A stretch of DNA of 64,000 nt, from contig OX335642.1 in assembly GCA_946894095.1 (NCBI GenBank), positions 16,379,021 to 16,443,020 on the forward strand. The letters run 5' to 3'. Source of the DNA: Incurvaria masculella. Its lineage: Eukaryota > Arthropoda > Insecta > Lepidoptera > Incurvariidae. The notes below the pieces were generated by a model that did no database searches, was not told where the DNA came from, and saw nothing but the letters and a program-made list of their open reading frames with translations. Positions 22,032 to 33,544 of this stretch are shown here, in pieces (position 1 is the first letter of the stretch; every line of letters starts with the position of its first letter). The position numbers were made by a program, and so were the translations under genes.

Positions 22032-24918
22032 CTGCGCACGCGCACACACTGCACTAGCTCGCCCACACACGTGCCCCGCCCTCTCCGGGGACCATCCCAG
22101 GGATCGAATAAAAATCAAGAATATGTGTTTATAGGCGTGACTGAGATAAAAACAAAAAAAGGCGAACTAGAGAGATTAAGATTAGATGAGATTAAGACCC
22201 ACATTTTTCGGGTATTGAAAATAAAATTTGAGGTTCATCTTTAATCTTTAAATCAGATTTATTTCCGTAAAAACCAACTAAATTACTTGGAACTTATGGT
22301 AGAATCGATTTGAAAACTGAGGGTTTAAATTAAAATATTGCAAGTTTATTATGGTAATGGATTAATTTAAATTATATTTAAAGAAATACCGACCCCTCGC
22401 CATTATTTCAATCAAAATAATATGACATTGGTGCTGCATAAAAAGTTCTAATTTGATGTGTTTGTTTGTAGAGTGTCCAATTTTGAGATGATAAGTCGAA
22501 TGGTATATTGTTGTAAGTAAAAAGTCTGTATGTATGTGTTCGTGTAGAAAGATCATAAAAGATTTAAAGATAAGTAAAACGATTTGAAAATTTTTAAATA
22601 GGATAGCGTGCAGACATTGAAATAGATTAAAAAACTAAACTACCATGCGAATAGATGAAACATGCGTTCAGATTAAATTTATAGAAATATTGATTATATT
22701 TTCCATAGAATATAAATAAAAACTTGCATGATTTAAAAGTAAGTGCTCATAAAATATAAAGATTATATATTGGTTAGTTATCTTACTTGACATCGAAGAC
22801 GAATCCTTTGGATTTTTTTTCACCGACACCTTTGTACAATTCACTACTTAAAATTTAATATTTTAACATGCATACCAGTATACGCACAATGAAAGCGGTT
22901 TCACAAAAGCAAGTTCAATACAACTATCTTTTTTAAAATAAAGAAAAACATTACAATAACAAAGCGATGAGATTTGACAGAAATTAAAAATCACTTAAAA
23001 TCTACAATCTTACCAAAATGTGACAAACAATAATCTTTATTCATCATTGACACACTTCATTCATAAAACCTACTGTAGTGTTAACAATCACTTCATTAGC
23101 GTGTTAAGGTACAAAAAAAGTTTACAATCATATGTTAATCGCAATTAAAACAAACATTAAAATTAAATGAGCGTCCACGACCCCAAAAAACATTGCGATG
23201 CACTCTAAGAGTCTAAAATGATGCAATTTGTGTTTCATTCATAAATCAATTACTTTATTCAAATATTCATATTATTTTATCAAGAATAAACCGTCAGCTT
23301 GTTTAAAAATAATTAGTAAAAAGTAAGAAAAATGGAAACCGCCTTTAAAGTAGCAAGTATTCAAAATCTCTTTCGGTATCGTGAAGTCACATATTGCACC
23401 ATTATACTACCATTTGAAGATGCAGCCATTTTTTTTTCTAATGATAAACAATAAATAACATAACATGTACAATCTATTTATGTTCACTTCAACAATAATT
23501 TTAATGGTCTTATTATTTTATATGTTTTCTGTACATTTTGTAAATATTCCACCCTCAAGTTCCTAATTTAAAATTATAAAATATGCCTTAAGGAACAATA
23601 ATTACATCGTATGTCTATGGATTCATTTCTAATTAGCGATTAATAACTACGCCAAGTCATTAAAATAATTATTCGAGCATAATTTTATTCACAAAAGTAA
23701 CGTATCGTAAGATGATCTCCTTAATTAGTTTTACATATTTATAATTCTCTTAAATCCCCAATACGTCTTTCAAAGGACTTGACGAAGTTAGATTTTCATA
23801 TTTATAAGTCTAAACACCTTGAGAGTGGTTAATTTCTAATTCTTTCGACATGTAGATACCGGGTTTGCGATGTTAGGTACGCAACCACACCAGTGATTCA
23901 AATTGTATCAAGTAACGCATTGGCCTTAATTTCGAAAGGAGCTTGTTGACGGTAAAACTATTTATTAATAGTAAACTTTCACCTTTTCAACTCTGGGCGG
24001 TGCTGCGCCAGATGTGTCCAATAGAGCACGCAATTCATCAGGCAAAACAGAAAAAACTCATCTAACGCCTCGCATAGTGGCAAGATTCGATCACAATGGA
24101 ACTTCGAAGGTGAGCACCAAAATATTGCGATTTGCGACTCGGCGGTGCGGCATTGAGCTTCTAGTCCGAGATTTAAGTTATCGACATACAGGTCGAGTAG
24201 ACTTGACATTTATGAAGATTTAAGTGGGCACCGCGGTAGGCGTAATCAAATCGGCAATCTGTATTCATTTATGATGGGTCGCCAAAGAAAAAAACCAAAT
24301 GATCAGCGTTGTGCCGTCACTTCCGAGAAAAAGCGAAAAACATTCTACATCTCCGTTTCTAAATTCGAGATCTTTTCCAAAGATTACAAAGGAAATGTGA
24401 TCATTAAAACAATCTAAAAAGTTTCTAAGAGGATTCTAAGGGTATTGCAGTAAGTGCAATATATAATAGCACTCTTCCGGTAGTACCTATGCTACGACAT
24501 GCAAATATCTTTGCATATCTAGAGCGAAATTGGTAGAAAACATTTTACCCAAAATATTTGAAAGGGGGATTTTTTTAAGCTGTTCAATAGATTCCTAGTA
24601 ACCTTTTTTGGTCCAAACTAGCGTTTGGAGTATAGGCCCGCTTACATCCTGTATATAAAAATTGCCAGCATACCTAAAATCTTTCGGGAGTGCGGTGTGT
24701 TAGGCTAATCATGTCCATTTACATAAAAAAATATAGCGTTAACGTAAAACTCGGACTAAGCTATCCGGCAAAGTCGCGCTCGGATCGAAATCATTCGGCA
24801 CCCCCGCGGCCCCGCCGCCGGCGATGTCGCGTCGCACGCCACGCCGTGACCGCACAGTTGAATCGCTGGTGCGTTGCGAATGGGAGTTGGGAGTGGAGGT
24901 GTTGTCGTGTGCTCGTCC
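22032..24918 (-). other. FoxP intron between E12b and E13
   Basis: AT-rich, largely repeat-free sequence, cleaner than the rest of the window. At 24685-24730 there is the 3' end of a SINE (GTGCGGTGTGTTAGGCTAAT, then ACATAAAAAAA). No other coding exon with compatible phase is apparent. Confidence 0.5.
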
Positions 24919-25098
24919 TTACTGTGGGCCGTGCGCGTGCGTGGCGGCGGCGGCGGCCGGCTCGTACTTGCGCGGGCGGCCGCGGCTCAGGTGGCGCCGC
25001 TTCACGAACTCGGCGTCATCCACCATCCAGAACGAGCCGAAGTCGTCCTCGTAGCGCACGAAACATTTGTGCAGCGAGAGGTTGGTCCGGATCGCGTT
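24919..25098 (-). CDS. FoxP: FoxP exon E12b (alternative recognition helix, RTN form), terminal
   Basis: Acceptor AACGTTGTAG starts in phase 0 with [19 protein letters not shown] then [28 protein letters not shown], an Ala run and a TAA stop (24919-24921): 59 residues. It replaces E12a after E11, giving a 504-residue protein. Compared with E12a, the DNA-contacting His is Thr (RTN for RHN), the wing differs, and an AT-hook-like RGRPRKYEP follows. Alternative forkhead C-terminal halves are known for insect FoxP (Drosophila, honeybee), and this exon fits that pattern. It is strongly GC-rich against AT-rich flanks. Confidence 0.95.
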   Translation of the reverse strand, partial: NAIRTNLSLHKCFVRYEDDFGSFWMVDDAEFVKRRHLSRGRPRKYEPAAAAATHAHGPQ

Positions 25099-27100
25099 CT
25101 ACAACGTTGCACCCAACAATGTACCCCGTTCGCAACTTCTACCTACCCTGTCTTCTCATCGAGTTCGCTTTGTATGGTCCCTTGAAAGGTGTAGACTTAC
25201 TTTCGCGTAAAGGAAGTCTAAACCCTAAAACCCTAAAATCTTAACGATTGTTCACAATCCTTTAAGAATATCTCAATGATCTGTCAATATTTTCCCAGAA
25301 ATAAAAGTCTGTTAAGATCCCTATAAGCGGAAATTAGTTACTGCCTTAAACAGATCAAGCAGACCACGTAATCTGGAGTCTAAAGTAAAGCTAAGTTTTC
25401 TGATTAAATTTTTAAAATATAAATGCCTTCATAAATTTATATTTTGGAGGATTAACAAAATCGATTCTGATAGATTACAGATCTAGGGTCTGCGATGAGG
25501 TATAAAAATGTTTTAGTAAGAAGAAAAGTTTACAAAAATGCTAGGGGAACCTGATGAGAAGATTTTTTTAATTCTAGAGAACCTGTAAGAATGAGAAAAT
25601 ATTAATGTATTCTCGCAGGAGATAAATATATTTCATAAACAGTCATATTGTTTCTTTTGATTAATCATGCAAATAAAGTAGTGTTAAATTATATACTTGA
25701 AAAGTAAGGATATGAAGGGGTTAAAATGAAGGGATTAAGCAAATTAATGTTAAAACTCGAACAACGCACACCATTGCGAAGAATCACGCACACACGCACA
25801 CACATATCCTACATAATATACATAAGTATTATCATAATTTACACGAAAATTTTGGTAATCCCATAATCGATGCAGTTGTTCGATAAGACTTTGTAGGAAA
25901 TATGTAATATTAAAATAAATCATGCTAGGATATTTTATTTATAAGTATAATATTCTCGGGTGAATATTTAAAATTTCGAGAATGGGAGTACTCACAAAAT
26001 TTGGAAAATTTCTACACATATAAAACACATCTGAAATTAATATCTGAAACAGAAAACGCTTATTTACACAGTGATTCCTAACCAGTTAGCATAATTAATT
26101 TACTAATAGAAGAATATATTATAAAGAAGGAACATGTTACGTTTGAAGAATTAGATGGAAGGTTTTGCGTTGTGTTGTATGTGATTAGTTTTATTCATAT
26201 TTTCTTAAGGCGTTATCGACGTATATTTTGTTGCAGATTCGCATCCCTCTTTATTATTCTTAATTCATAACTATTTAATGTAATCAGTAGTGTATTGAAG
26301 GTTAAATTATCTTGATGAAATTGATTTTTATTTATCGACGCATACTTTTGCTTCAATATGATGATTGATGATGGTTGTTTCACTATTATAATAACACAGA
26401 CACTTTTAGTTTCAGGATTACTCAATTTACTGTACTTATAAATGTTTACTCAAATGAGCATTTTTGGTCTCATTATGAATATTCATTCCTAGATGGATAC
26501 ATATTTGGTTGTTTAAAAGTATGTTACGAATGGATATATTATTCGGTGAGAATAAATAGCAAAATATTTGACAGGGTCGAGTTGCTTTGCTTATTCCGTT
26601 TGCCCAATATTTTTACGACCTTTATTACCAACCCATTATCAAATAAATTAAAAATTAAATAATAGTACTTCCGAATTCAGAAAATTAAATTCATATCACA
26701 ATGAAAGAAAGACCACTAAAAATTTGTCACCAGAAATTTGGCTTTTTGGAAGTTATGTTTTATTTCAGAAACTTTTTACATCTTTTCAGAGTATTTTTCT
26801 TGTTTTAACAGTTTATCATCTTAATTACTTTTTTTTATTTGTCTTGGAAAAAAATCTGAAAGTACAGTTGAAAAAAATATTTTTAACTCTGTAGAGATTT
26901 GATCGAGGTTAAAACGCTTTAAGCTCTTTAAAGTAGATAAACTGGTATCGCATCTGTGATTCATCAAAATGTTTACAGTGTGATATGTTTAATTTCTGCT
27001 GTAGCTGTCAATTAATTATTATGCAGTGAGAAATTAATTACAATTGTATTAGTCAATTTCTGTTTTAAATATTTTGTATTAATGTATTCGTTTTCCACTA
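25099..27100 (-). other. FoxP intron upstream of E12b, no repeats recognised
   Basis: AT-rich sequence with only short, motif-free ORFs. A small CA/CG microsatellite (ACACACGCACACACAT) is near 25790-25807. It could hold splicing-control elements for the E12a/E12b choice, but I see no specific motif. Confidence 0.45.
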
Positions 27101-28360
27101 TTATCAAGTTTGTGTTTTTACTGTTCTTTTTTAATGTGATCATAATGTCACTTGTTTTTTGTTCATATTTTTGTGTATTTTTACATCACGGCATTTTCTG
27201 CAATATATGTATCAAATGTTTTGGGTTAAAGTTTTAAATTTTACAGTTTTTAGAATGGTTTAGTTTTTTTGTGTTTATTGTTTAATGCGTCAAATTGCTT
27301 AATTGTAATTGTATTAGAGGTGCAGTGGGTTTTTTACGTTGAGTTTAATAAATGTTAGCTGTGCAGTGTGCCGAACAATGGGCAGTGGGGGTCAAATTGT
27401 GGAGTTTAATTCGTGTTTATTTAGCAGTGCATTTAATGGTTGTGTTTTGTTTGTTTCAGTATTGCAGTAGGTACATAGATTGTTTTTTTTATTCGTGTTC
27501 ATATATTGTCCAGTGCGTCAAATGTTTGGGCTCGGTTTGTATCAGTGGGACAGTGTTTTTATAACTAATGGTTTTTACAACTTAAAATTTTAGTCGTGTT
27601 GATGGTGATTTACGTTAAATTGTTTAAATTTATCTGTTTCAGGTATGCACTGCATTAAGTTGTTTAGCTCCACCTGTTTGCTGTAAAGTGTACCAACTGA
27701 TTACGTTTGGTTTAAATCATGTTTTTATTCGTGTTCATTGTGAATTCTTACAAATGTGGAGTTGAAGTCATGTCTTCAAATGGTTGAGTTTTGTTAGTAT
27801 CAGTTGGTCAGTTGGGAGCTGTATTCGTGTCAATTGTAGTATGTTTTTTTTGCGTGTAATTTTAGCTGAGTAAGTGATGCTCATATTTGTGTGCTTGGTT
27901 TCATTTGTGTTTATGTGCAGTTATTGTGTGTTTGCGGCAGTGGTGCAGTCAGTGTTTTTTTTTCGTTCATTTCTAATGTGAAGTGAGTTGAATAGTCCAA
28001 TTTGTGTGTCAAATTAAATTATGAATGCTGACTATGCCAGTTGTTGAAAGTATGCCAGTTGATTCAGATTTTTTAATGTCGTGTGAAATTGGATCAAACA
28101 CTTGATTGTGTCTTCTTGAATTGTGTAGTGTGTAAAATTAGTCTTATTTTTATGAGTTGGCATCAAATATTGTGATGGTTGTGGTCTTGTCAATTGTTTT
28201 ACTAGTTCGTCTTACACTTTCCTGTCAATTGTGAAAAAAGTTGTTTTTGGTGAATGTTGTTAACAGACGATTCTTGTTGTGTTACCGTCAATTGTGCCGT
28301 GTATGAACTTCTCGATGTATGTCAAGTATGCAATGAGTGTTGTGAACAGTGTCTGTTGTG
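27100..28360 (-). other. Strand-skewed T/G-rich tract (A/C-rich in FoxP sense), possible short-form 3'UTR
   Basis: For about 1.25 kb the plus strand is dominated by T and G (runs such as TGTGTTTTGTTTGTTTCAG), so FoxP RNA would be A- and C-rich here. The skew stops at E12a. It may be the 3'UTR of the E12a-stop form; an AATAAA on the minus strand lies at 27724-27729. It may instead be an intronic control tract for the E12a/E12b choice. Confidence 0.5.
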
Positions 28361-28603
28361 TTATGTCGCTGTATTGTGCAGTGTCGTCTCGCTGAATAAT
28401 GGCTGGGGACGGCGGCCGGTAGCGATGGCGGCTAACCCTGCATGGTGCTGCGGCGCCGGCAGCTGCGCGTGATGCTGCGCCGTGCTGGCTCGCTGCGGCC
28501 GCCGCTTGTAGAACTCGACCTCGTCCACGGTCCACACGGCGCCCTTCACGTTCTCGACGCGCATGAAGCACTTGTGCAGCGATAGGTTGTGCCGCACCGC
28601 GTT
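28361..28603 (-). CDS. FoxP: FoxP exon E12a (recognition helix, RHN form) with own stop or internal donor
   Basis: Acceptor GGCGTAACAG is followed by [20 protein letters not shown] then [18 protein letters not shown], the classical FoxP recognition helix H3 and wing. N446, R449 and H450 are equivalent to FOXP2 N550, R553 and H554. If the exon is read on, it stops at TAA 28361-28363, giving a 525-residue short form ending in a His/Gln/Pro-rich tail. If a donor at GCAGG|GTTAGC (exon edge 28437) is used, the 167-bp exon leaves in phase 2. E13 then completes the Gly codon and leads to the long C-terminus. The pyrimidine tract before the acceptor is poor, because a foldback transposon ends only 14 bp upstream. 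Confidence 0.96.
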   Translation of the reverse strand, partial: NAVRHNLSLHKCFMRVENVKGAVWTVDEVEFYKRRPQRASTAQHHAQLPAPQHHAGLAAIATGRRPQPLFSETTLHNTAT

Positions 28604-28617
28604 CTGTTACGCCCGTT

Positions 28618-28900
28618 GGTACACTTTGAGGCGAGCGACCGAGACGGGAGGCAGCGACACGCGACACGAGCGAGGAGACCGCGACAGTGTCGCCTATCGC
28701 TTCACCCGTTTGGGGAGCGCTACAGAGGCCAACGACACACCACCGCTGGATTTGGAGCGGTCGCAGGCGGCCTGTCTCGGTCGCTTCCTCTGTCTCTCGT
28801 TCTAAATGTTCTCCATAATATAACGCGGATGTGACGCGGTCTCCTGTCTCGTGTCGCGCGTCACGGTCTCTTGTCTCGGTCGCGTACCTCAAATTACACC
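28618..28900. mobile_element. Foldback (long-TIR) element next to FoxP E12a
   Basis: The ends are inverted copies: GGTACACTTTGAGG then GCGACCGAGAC at left, and GGTGTAATTTGAGG then GCGACCGAGAC at right on the other strand. The match continues inward through GCGACACGAG and GGAGACCGCG for about 75 bp per arm. There is no ORF. Its left edge is 14 bp from the acceptor side of E12a, so it supplies most of the region where a branch point and pyrimidine tract should be. Confidence 0.78.
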
Positions 28901-29924
28901 TTTAGAGTTAGTGCGGCGCCGCCGTGCCGCCATTGCAACGTGCGTCGTAGCGAAGAACGGTACGCACGCCTGTGCGGCGCGCGATTTCAAACGATACAAT
29001 TGACAATAGAAAAATCTAAGTGAAACAAAAAAAACTACACACATAAACATGGATTACGAATTGCTGTGTGCGAAAATTAAAGTTTTGTCAAAATGTATGT
29101 TCATACCGCTCTTCCCTAATTGTTACAAACATTATGTAAAAAGACATGAAATAAAAGAAATGAATGGTTTGTTTTATTTTGTCTCAAGCAATTGAAGGAT
29201 ATTTCAAAAACATGTGGCATTTGAGACATTTTTTTAAGAAAACTGAAATTGTTTTGTTGAAATTTCTTAGCGTCACGATTTGAAATGAACGTATAACAAA
29301 TTTTTGAAATATCATTCTAAGCAATCAATTATGGAACTTTTGATACATTTACGAGCTACAAATAAAATAGTCGAAGCTTAGTATTATATTTATAATGTTT
29401 AAGGATTTCTGCGGGACAAATAATGGTGATCAGCCTAAATTTTTTTGGTAACGATTAATTGCACAGATGGTTTGGAATATGTCAGTTACCATTTGTAATT
29501 TCAACGTTTCTTTAGTAAGTTGATTAATTGAAGTAGAAAATTCTACACATAATTTTCATCGTCCTTTTGGCTTGAAGAAGATATGTAAATATGTTAATTT
29601 ACGTATGAATAGGCACCTCATGTGTTTTCATTACAATACTTAATTTTTCTAAGGTAATTTAGTGATCTCCCAAAATGTTTTAGATACCAGTATCTATCTC
29701 AGTACACAAATATATCATATTGAAGATTAATCTACATAGATAGATATAACTGAACGATATCCACAACGAGATTGACAGCTTTAAATTCCTTATTCGAAGC
29801 CACTGTGTTAAAGTCTACGCTTTCACTAGCTTTAAGTTTAGAAATCATTGGCTTTCATCTACACAATGAACATCGCTGGACGTTTTGTGAGAGTGCGGGG
29901 GTGTAAGGTTGTGTGGTGACCTAC
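28901..29924 (-). other. FoxP intron E11-E12a
   Basis: A GC-rich patch follows at 28905-28990, then AT-rich sequence with no recognised feature. Confidence 0.5.
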
Positions 29925-30026
29925 CTTCCAGGTGGCGGCGTTCCGTCGGAAGTAGCAGAATGTGTTCTGGAACCAGTTGTAGATTTCGTTCAGGGTCAAC
30001 TGCTTGTCAGGAGACTCGATGATCGA
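29925..30026 (-). CDS. FoxP: FoxP exon E11 (forkhead helices 1-2 and hinge)
   Basis: The exon has 102 bases in phase 0 at both ends, with acceptor CATTGCAG and donor TGGAAG|GTAGGT. It encodes [19 protein letters not shown] then [15 protein letters not shown], residues 412-445. The FRRNAATWK end is FoxP-specific. At the hinge position that is Ala539 in human FOXP2 (FAYFRR), this protein has Cys435 (FCYFRR). That Ala is what lets FOXP forkheads swap domains. The exon ends just before the DNA-recognition helix, which is supplied by E12a or E12b. Confidence 0.98.
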
Positions 30027-30524
30027 CTGCAATGCGACGTTTGACCTCTTTATAATTTGTAAATGAGATGTTTTCATATTTATCAGGTTTATATGAATTA
30101 ATTAGGGTTAATTAAAATATAGTATTTATCGTTCGCTTCGTCGCGCAAAGGCCAGGTACGTGCATTAAGATATGTATGTCTGTAGAGGAAGTGAAATAAG
30201 AACGATGTAATCGCAACGCATGGCGCTATATCAACTCTCCCTACGCATACAAAGAAGCAGCGTTTTGGTGTGAATTAATGTATAGATGATGCATGGGTTG
30301 AACAAATGTTCGTGGGATGCCAATGATAAAAGTTACTTCGTCCTTCCATCGTTGCTTCTGCAGCTGAGATCGATGCCTGAACACACAAAATGCTTTGGCG
30401 TCCCACGTATTACGATATATTTTTTTTTTGTTATTTTGTGACGTACCAAAGAATTTTCAATAATACAATGTTGGTAATATGGCTTATATTTTATAACGTA
30501 ATTCAATGAATCAATGGCGGATAC

Positions 30525-30601
30525 CTGTCGGATGAGAGAGGCATAGGTGAAGGGAGGTCGCACATCGGCGTTCTTGTAAAACTCTCGGTTCCTCTGGATC
30601 T
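30525..30601 (-). CDS. FoxP: FoxP exon E10 (start of forkhead domain)
   Basis: The exon has 77 bases with acceptor ACATTACAG and donor CGACAG|GTATCC. It encodes [20 protein letters not shown] then SLIRQ, predicted residues 387-411. [14 protein letters not shown] is the universal FoxP forkhead entry; helix 1 begins at [11 protein letters not shown]. It leaves in phase 0, as E11 requires. Confidence 0.98.
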
Positions 30602-31206
30602 CTGTAATGTGAGCATTCAACGATATTATAATCCTGTATTGACTTACTCACTCACACTCAGCCCTTATAGACACCCACATTCCTTAATAAATTAATTTGT
30701 AGGATCGATTATTGGCAATGCGACACCTCTGTACCATGATACAGTCCTGAACTAGTTTAGGAAAGAGGAACTAAACCAAAATGTTATTAATCTAGATTTC
30801 AATAAATATTAATGTTATTATTAAAACTGTATAATTTAAATGCCTGTTTATTTATGAAAACAGCAACAAGAAGACAAATTTAATGTTTGTTTAATATACT
30901 AAAAGGCATTCTATATCTCCAAGCTCTCCACGGGATTTTTTTCCATTAGATGTTGTAAATAAAATTGGTTTCCGCTTTTAAGGCGTAAATTATGCAATTT
31001 GTGTGAAGAAAATACAGTCTTGTTGTCCTAAACCTTTATTATTCTATCAAAAACAAAAAAAAACTAACCTATGTGAAGATTCGAGTAGGAAAGTTGTTCG
31101 TTTAAAGTCTGAAGCTCGACTAAAACCAATGAGAAAGAACAGAATGACTGAAAGAACGTTTTTCTTTGTAATATTCTTCAATTTAAAATAAGAGCTATTG
31201 TGTTAC

Positions 31207-31251
31207 CTTGTTGGACGTCCAGTCCTGCTCTTTCGAGCATGTAGGGTAGAC
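31207..31251 (-). CDS. FoxP: FoxP exon E9 (45-bp micro-exon)
   Basis: The exon has 45 bases between acceptor CGTATAAG and donor CAACAAG|GTAACA. It encodes LPYMLERAGLDVQQ and supplies the first base of the Glu codon finished by E10. The resulting [18 protein letters not shown] reads as the expected lead-in to a FoxP forkhead domain. Length is 15 codons' worth, so skipping it would keep frame. That makes it a possible cassette exon, although no direct evidence is visible. Confidence 0.9.
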
Positions 31252-31680
31252 CTTATACGAAATAAAGGAAAACCAATTTATCTTCTTCATGAAAATACTA
31301 CAAATTATTATTTTATTGAATCATTGGGAATGCTTGTCTGCTGAGCGTTTGACTTACTTTCGATTTGTTTTTCCACCTACATATTTTAGGCATTCAGTTT
31401 ATTGATTTACTGTTTCTCATAGTATATTGTTATTTCGTTCTTTTCGTGGGAAGAGAAAATAACCTTTTTTTCTCGTTGTTCACGCGCTTATTTCATGAGA
31501 GGGCTGAGAAACTGGGCCAATTGACCGATTGAAACGTAAAATAGACAAGACACGTTTTCCGATTGTTTTAGGTAAGTATGATGTATTTTGTTCGTCTCAC
31601 GCTTGTTTCTACTACAAAGGGCTGAGAAACTCAGACAAGTGACCTAACGAAACATACAGTTGGCAAGACACGGTACTGAC

Positions 31681-31758
31681 CTCCAGCGATTGATACTCCT
31701 GACTTATCGGAGACTCGACGTCGCACCGGGCCTGGAGAAGTCCCTTCGCTACCTCCTC
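31681..31758 (-). CDS. FoxP: FoxP exon E8 (basic RRR-V-SDK segment)
   Basis: The exon has 78 bases with acceptor GATGTGACAG and donor CTGGAG|GTCAGT. It encodes GGSEGTSPGPVRRRVSDKSG then VSIAG, predicted residues 346-370. The RRRVSDK core matches the IRRRHSDK segment just before the forkhead domain of vertebrate FoxP, probably part of the nuclear-localisation region. Phases 1 in and 1 out fit E7 and E9. Confidence 0.93.
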
Positions 31759-31759
31759 C

Positions 31760-32649
31760 TGTCACATCAAAATGACCACGATTGATTTTCTAACAAAACC
31801 TACAAGGCTCGTGTGAAAACTTTGATGATTACTTCTGTTGGAACAAAACGCTTTTCAGGATATTTTTGAAATTGGGATAGGGATTTTTTGAGAACAAATA
31901 TAAGGTAGAGGTTCGGCATAATAATGTTACGTTTTGGTAGACTAAATGCCTACTTTGATCAAGCAATTTCAGGAAGAATAAAAAAAAAATATATATAGGC
32001 AAATTAAGGAAAGAGTAGGTAGGTCATAAATACTGGCAAAAAAATCCAGACAGATATCCAGATAACTAGATGAAAATTATCCAAGGCTTCAACATATTAA
32101 AACAGATGTAGACATTCTAGATGGCAATTTGAAGAAAAATATAAAGAATATGAATCAGTAATAAAATCTGGAAGATGAGCATAAATGGACAAGGATACAT
32201 AAAAGATCGTCTGAAAGGCAGAAGGCATCTGGATATCAAATAAGAAAAAGTGTTTGAAGAAAAATCTAAGACGATAAAGATTCTAAGAAATCGCCCTGAG
32301 CTAGACGAAAACGGGACAGATGAAGGCAATCGATCAACCACTGTAAACTAATTTGTAAGAATCAATGAAAAAAAATACAATGACAAACCTGGCGAAGTTT
32401 CTAGTCGGCTCTTCTTCGCCAGAAGTAATCGAACCGACAGGTAAAATAATAGTGATGAATCCAACATCTAATGGAGGAAAGAAAGAAACTGATACAGAAT
32501 TATTCTAAGGAAAATGGAATGTTACTATTTCAGAGTGAAGATGAACTAGACAGGGCTGCTGGAAGAAGAGATCCAGAACTAGAGGAAGTAAGAGCAGACG
32601 AAGCAAGGCCACGACGATGGATATAGACGATGGAGCAGTAAAGACTGAC
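31760..32649 (-). other. FoxP intron E7-E8 with LINE tail fragment
   Basis: GGCGAAGTTTCTAGTCGGCT and AGTAATCGAACCGACAGGT at 32385-32445 belong to the LINE 3' tail seen at 1290-1440. The rest is A-rich and unassigned. Confidence 0.5.
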
Positions 32650-32879
32650 CGGTGGCGTGCTTGGCGGGGTGGTGGACGTGCGGCGGCGGGTGAGGCACGT
32701 GCGGCGGGTGAGGAGCGTGCGGTGGGTGCGAGTCGCGCGCGGCGTGCAGGTGACGCATCATGGCGGCGAGGCGGTCGCGCTCGCGCCGCAGCTGCAGCTC
32801 GAGCTGCGCGACCACCTGCATCTGCACGCGCGCCTGCGCCGCCGACCGGTCGTCCAGCGTGTGCGCCGACTCCAGGTGC
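32650..32879 (-). CDS. FoxP: FoxP exon E7 (end of zinc finger, leucine zipper)
   Basis: The exon has 230 bases with acceptor CGCCTTGCAG and donor CACCG|GTCAGT. It completes the finger (H269, H274, with 12 residues between the second Cys and first His, as in vertebrate FoxP), then [18 protein letters not shown] and the zipper [18 protein letters not shown] up to about residue 312. The zipper is the FoxP dimerisation surface. The last 30 residues are His/Pro-rich (repeated HPPH-type units), which I do not recognise from vertebrate FoxP. Phase 2 in and phase 1 out agree with the neighbours. Confidence 0.96.
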
Positions 32880-33544
32880 CTGCAAGGCGGCACTGCTGTT
32901 TCCCAGATATCGCGGTGGCTAGACGGCTCCTTTTGGAGTTCCGTAACCAAATGGTAAAACGATATCTTCATTTATTCGTGTTTCCCGTCCAAGGAGCATG
33001 GAAGGACGATAGAAGTAACTTAAACTCGTTTGCATGGGGCGGCAGCGCTGGCGAATAAGTTCGCTTAGGAATTGGCTTAATACTGATTTTCTCATATTCC
33101 AACCACCCGTAAGAACTTCATAGGATGCTTTTAAGTGTAATTTATTTGTTGCACGTCTCAGTAAGCGAACTAACTAGAGTTTGATCACGTTTCTATCGCC
33201 ACTCCCGTCCTTCCATGCTCACTGTTTCCTTATTTCCGTATGTCGGAAGCTTTAGTCAGCTTACTCGATTATTTGCTAAAGAAAAAAATGTATATCCTTG
33301 GAGCACCCGCGACAAAGAATCAGAGCACCCCCTCGTGGTTGACATTAGGCTTTTAAGAACGAACCGTTTCTCAAACTCATTTCTCTGCCGCACCACCAGG
33401 TCTGCAGATTCTGCAACTGTCTGCCGGCGGGTGCCTTTTCTCATACCTATAACCTGGGTATAACTATGTGGTGACAAAAATGCATTGCACATGAGCGGGT
33501 AGATATTGACGTTTATAAGTGACTTTTTTATTTCAGTAGTATTT

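Noticed and set aside
28563..28892. ORFs reading through the foldback element at 28.6-28.9 kb
   Set aside because: They follow the inverted-repeat arms (RDRDAR-like repeats) and have no conserved motif.
32505..33058. ORFs on both strands overlapping the zipper exon
   Set aside because: All but the FoxP frame of E7 are shadows of a GC-rich exon.
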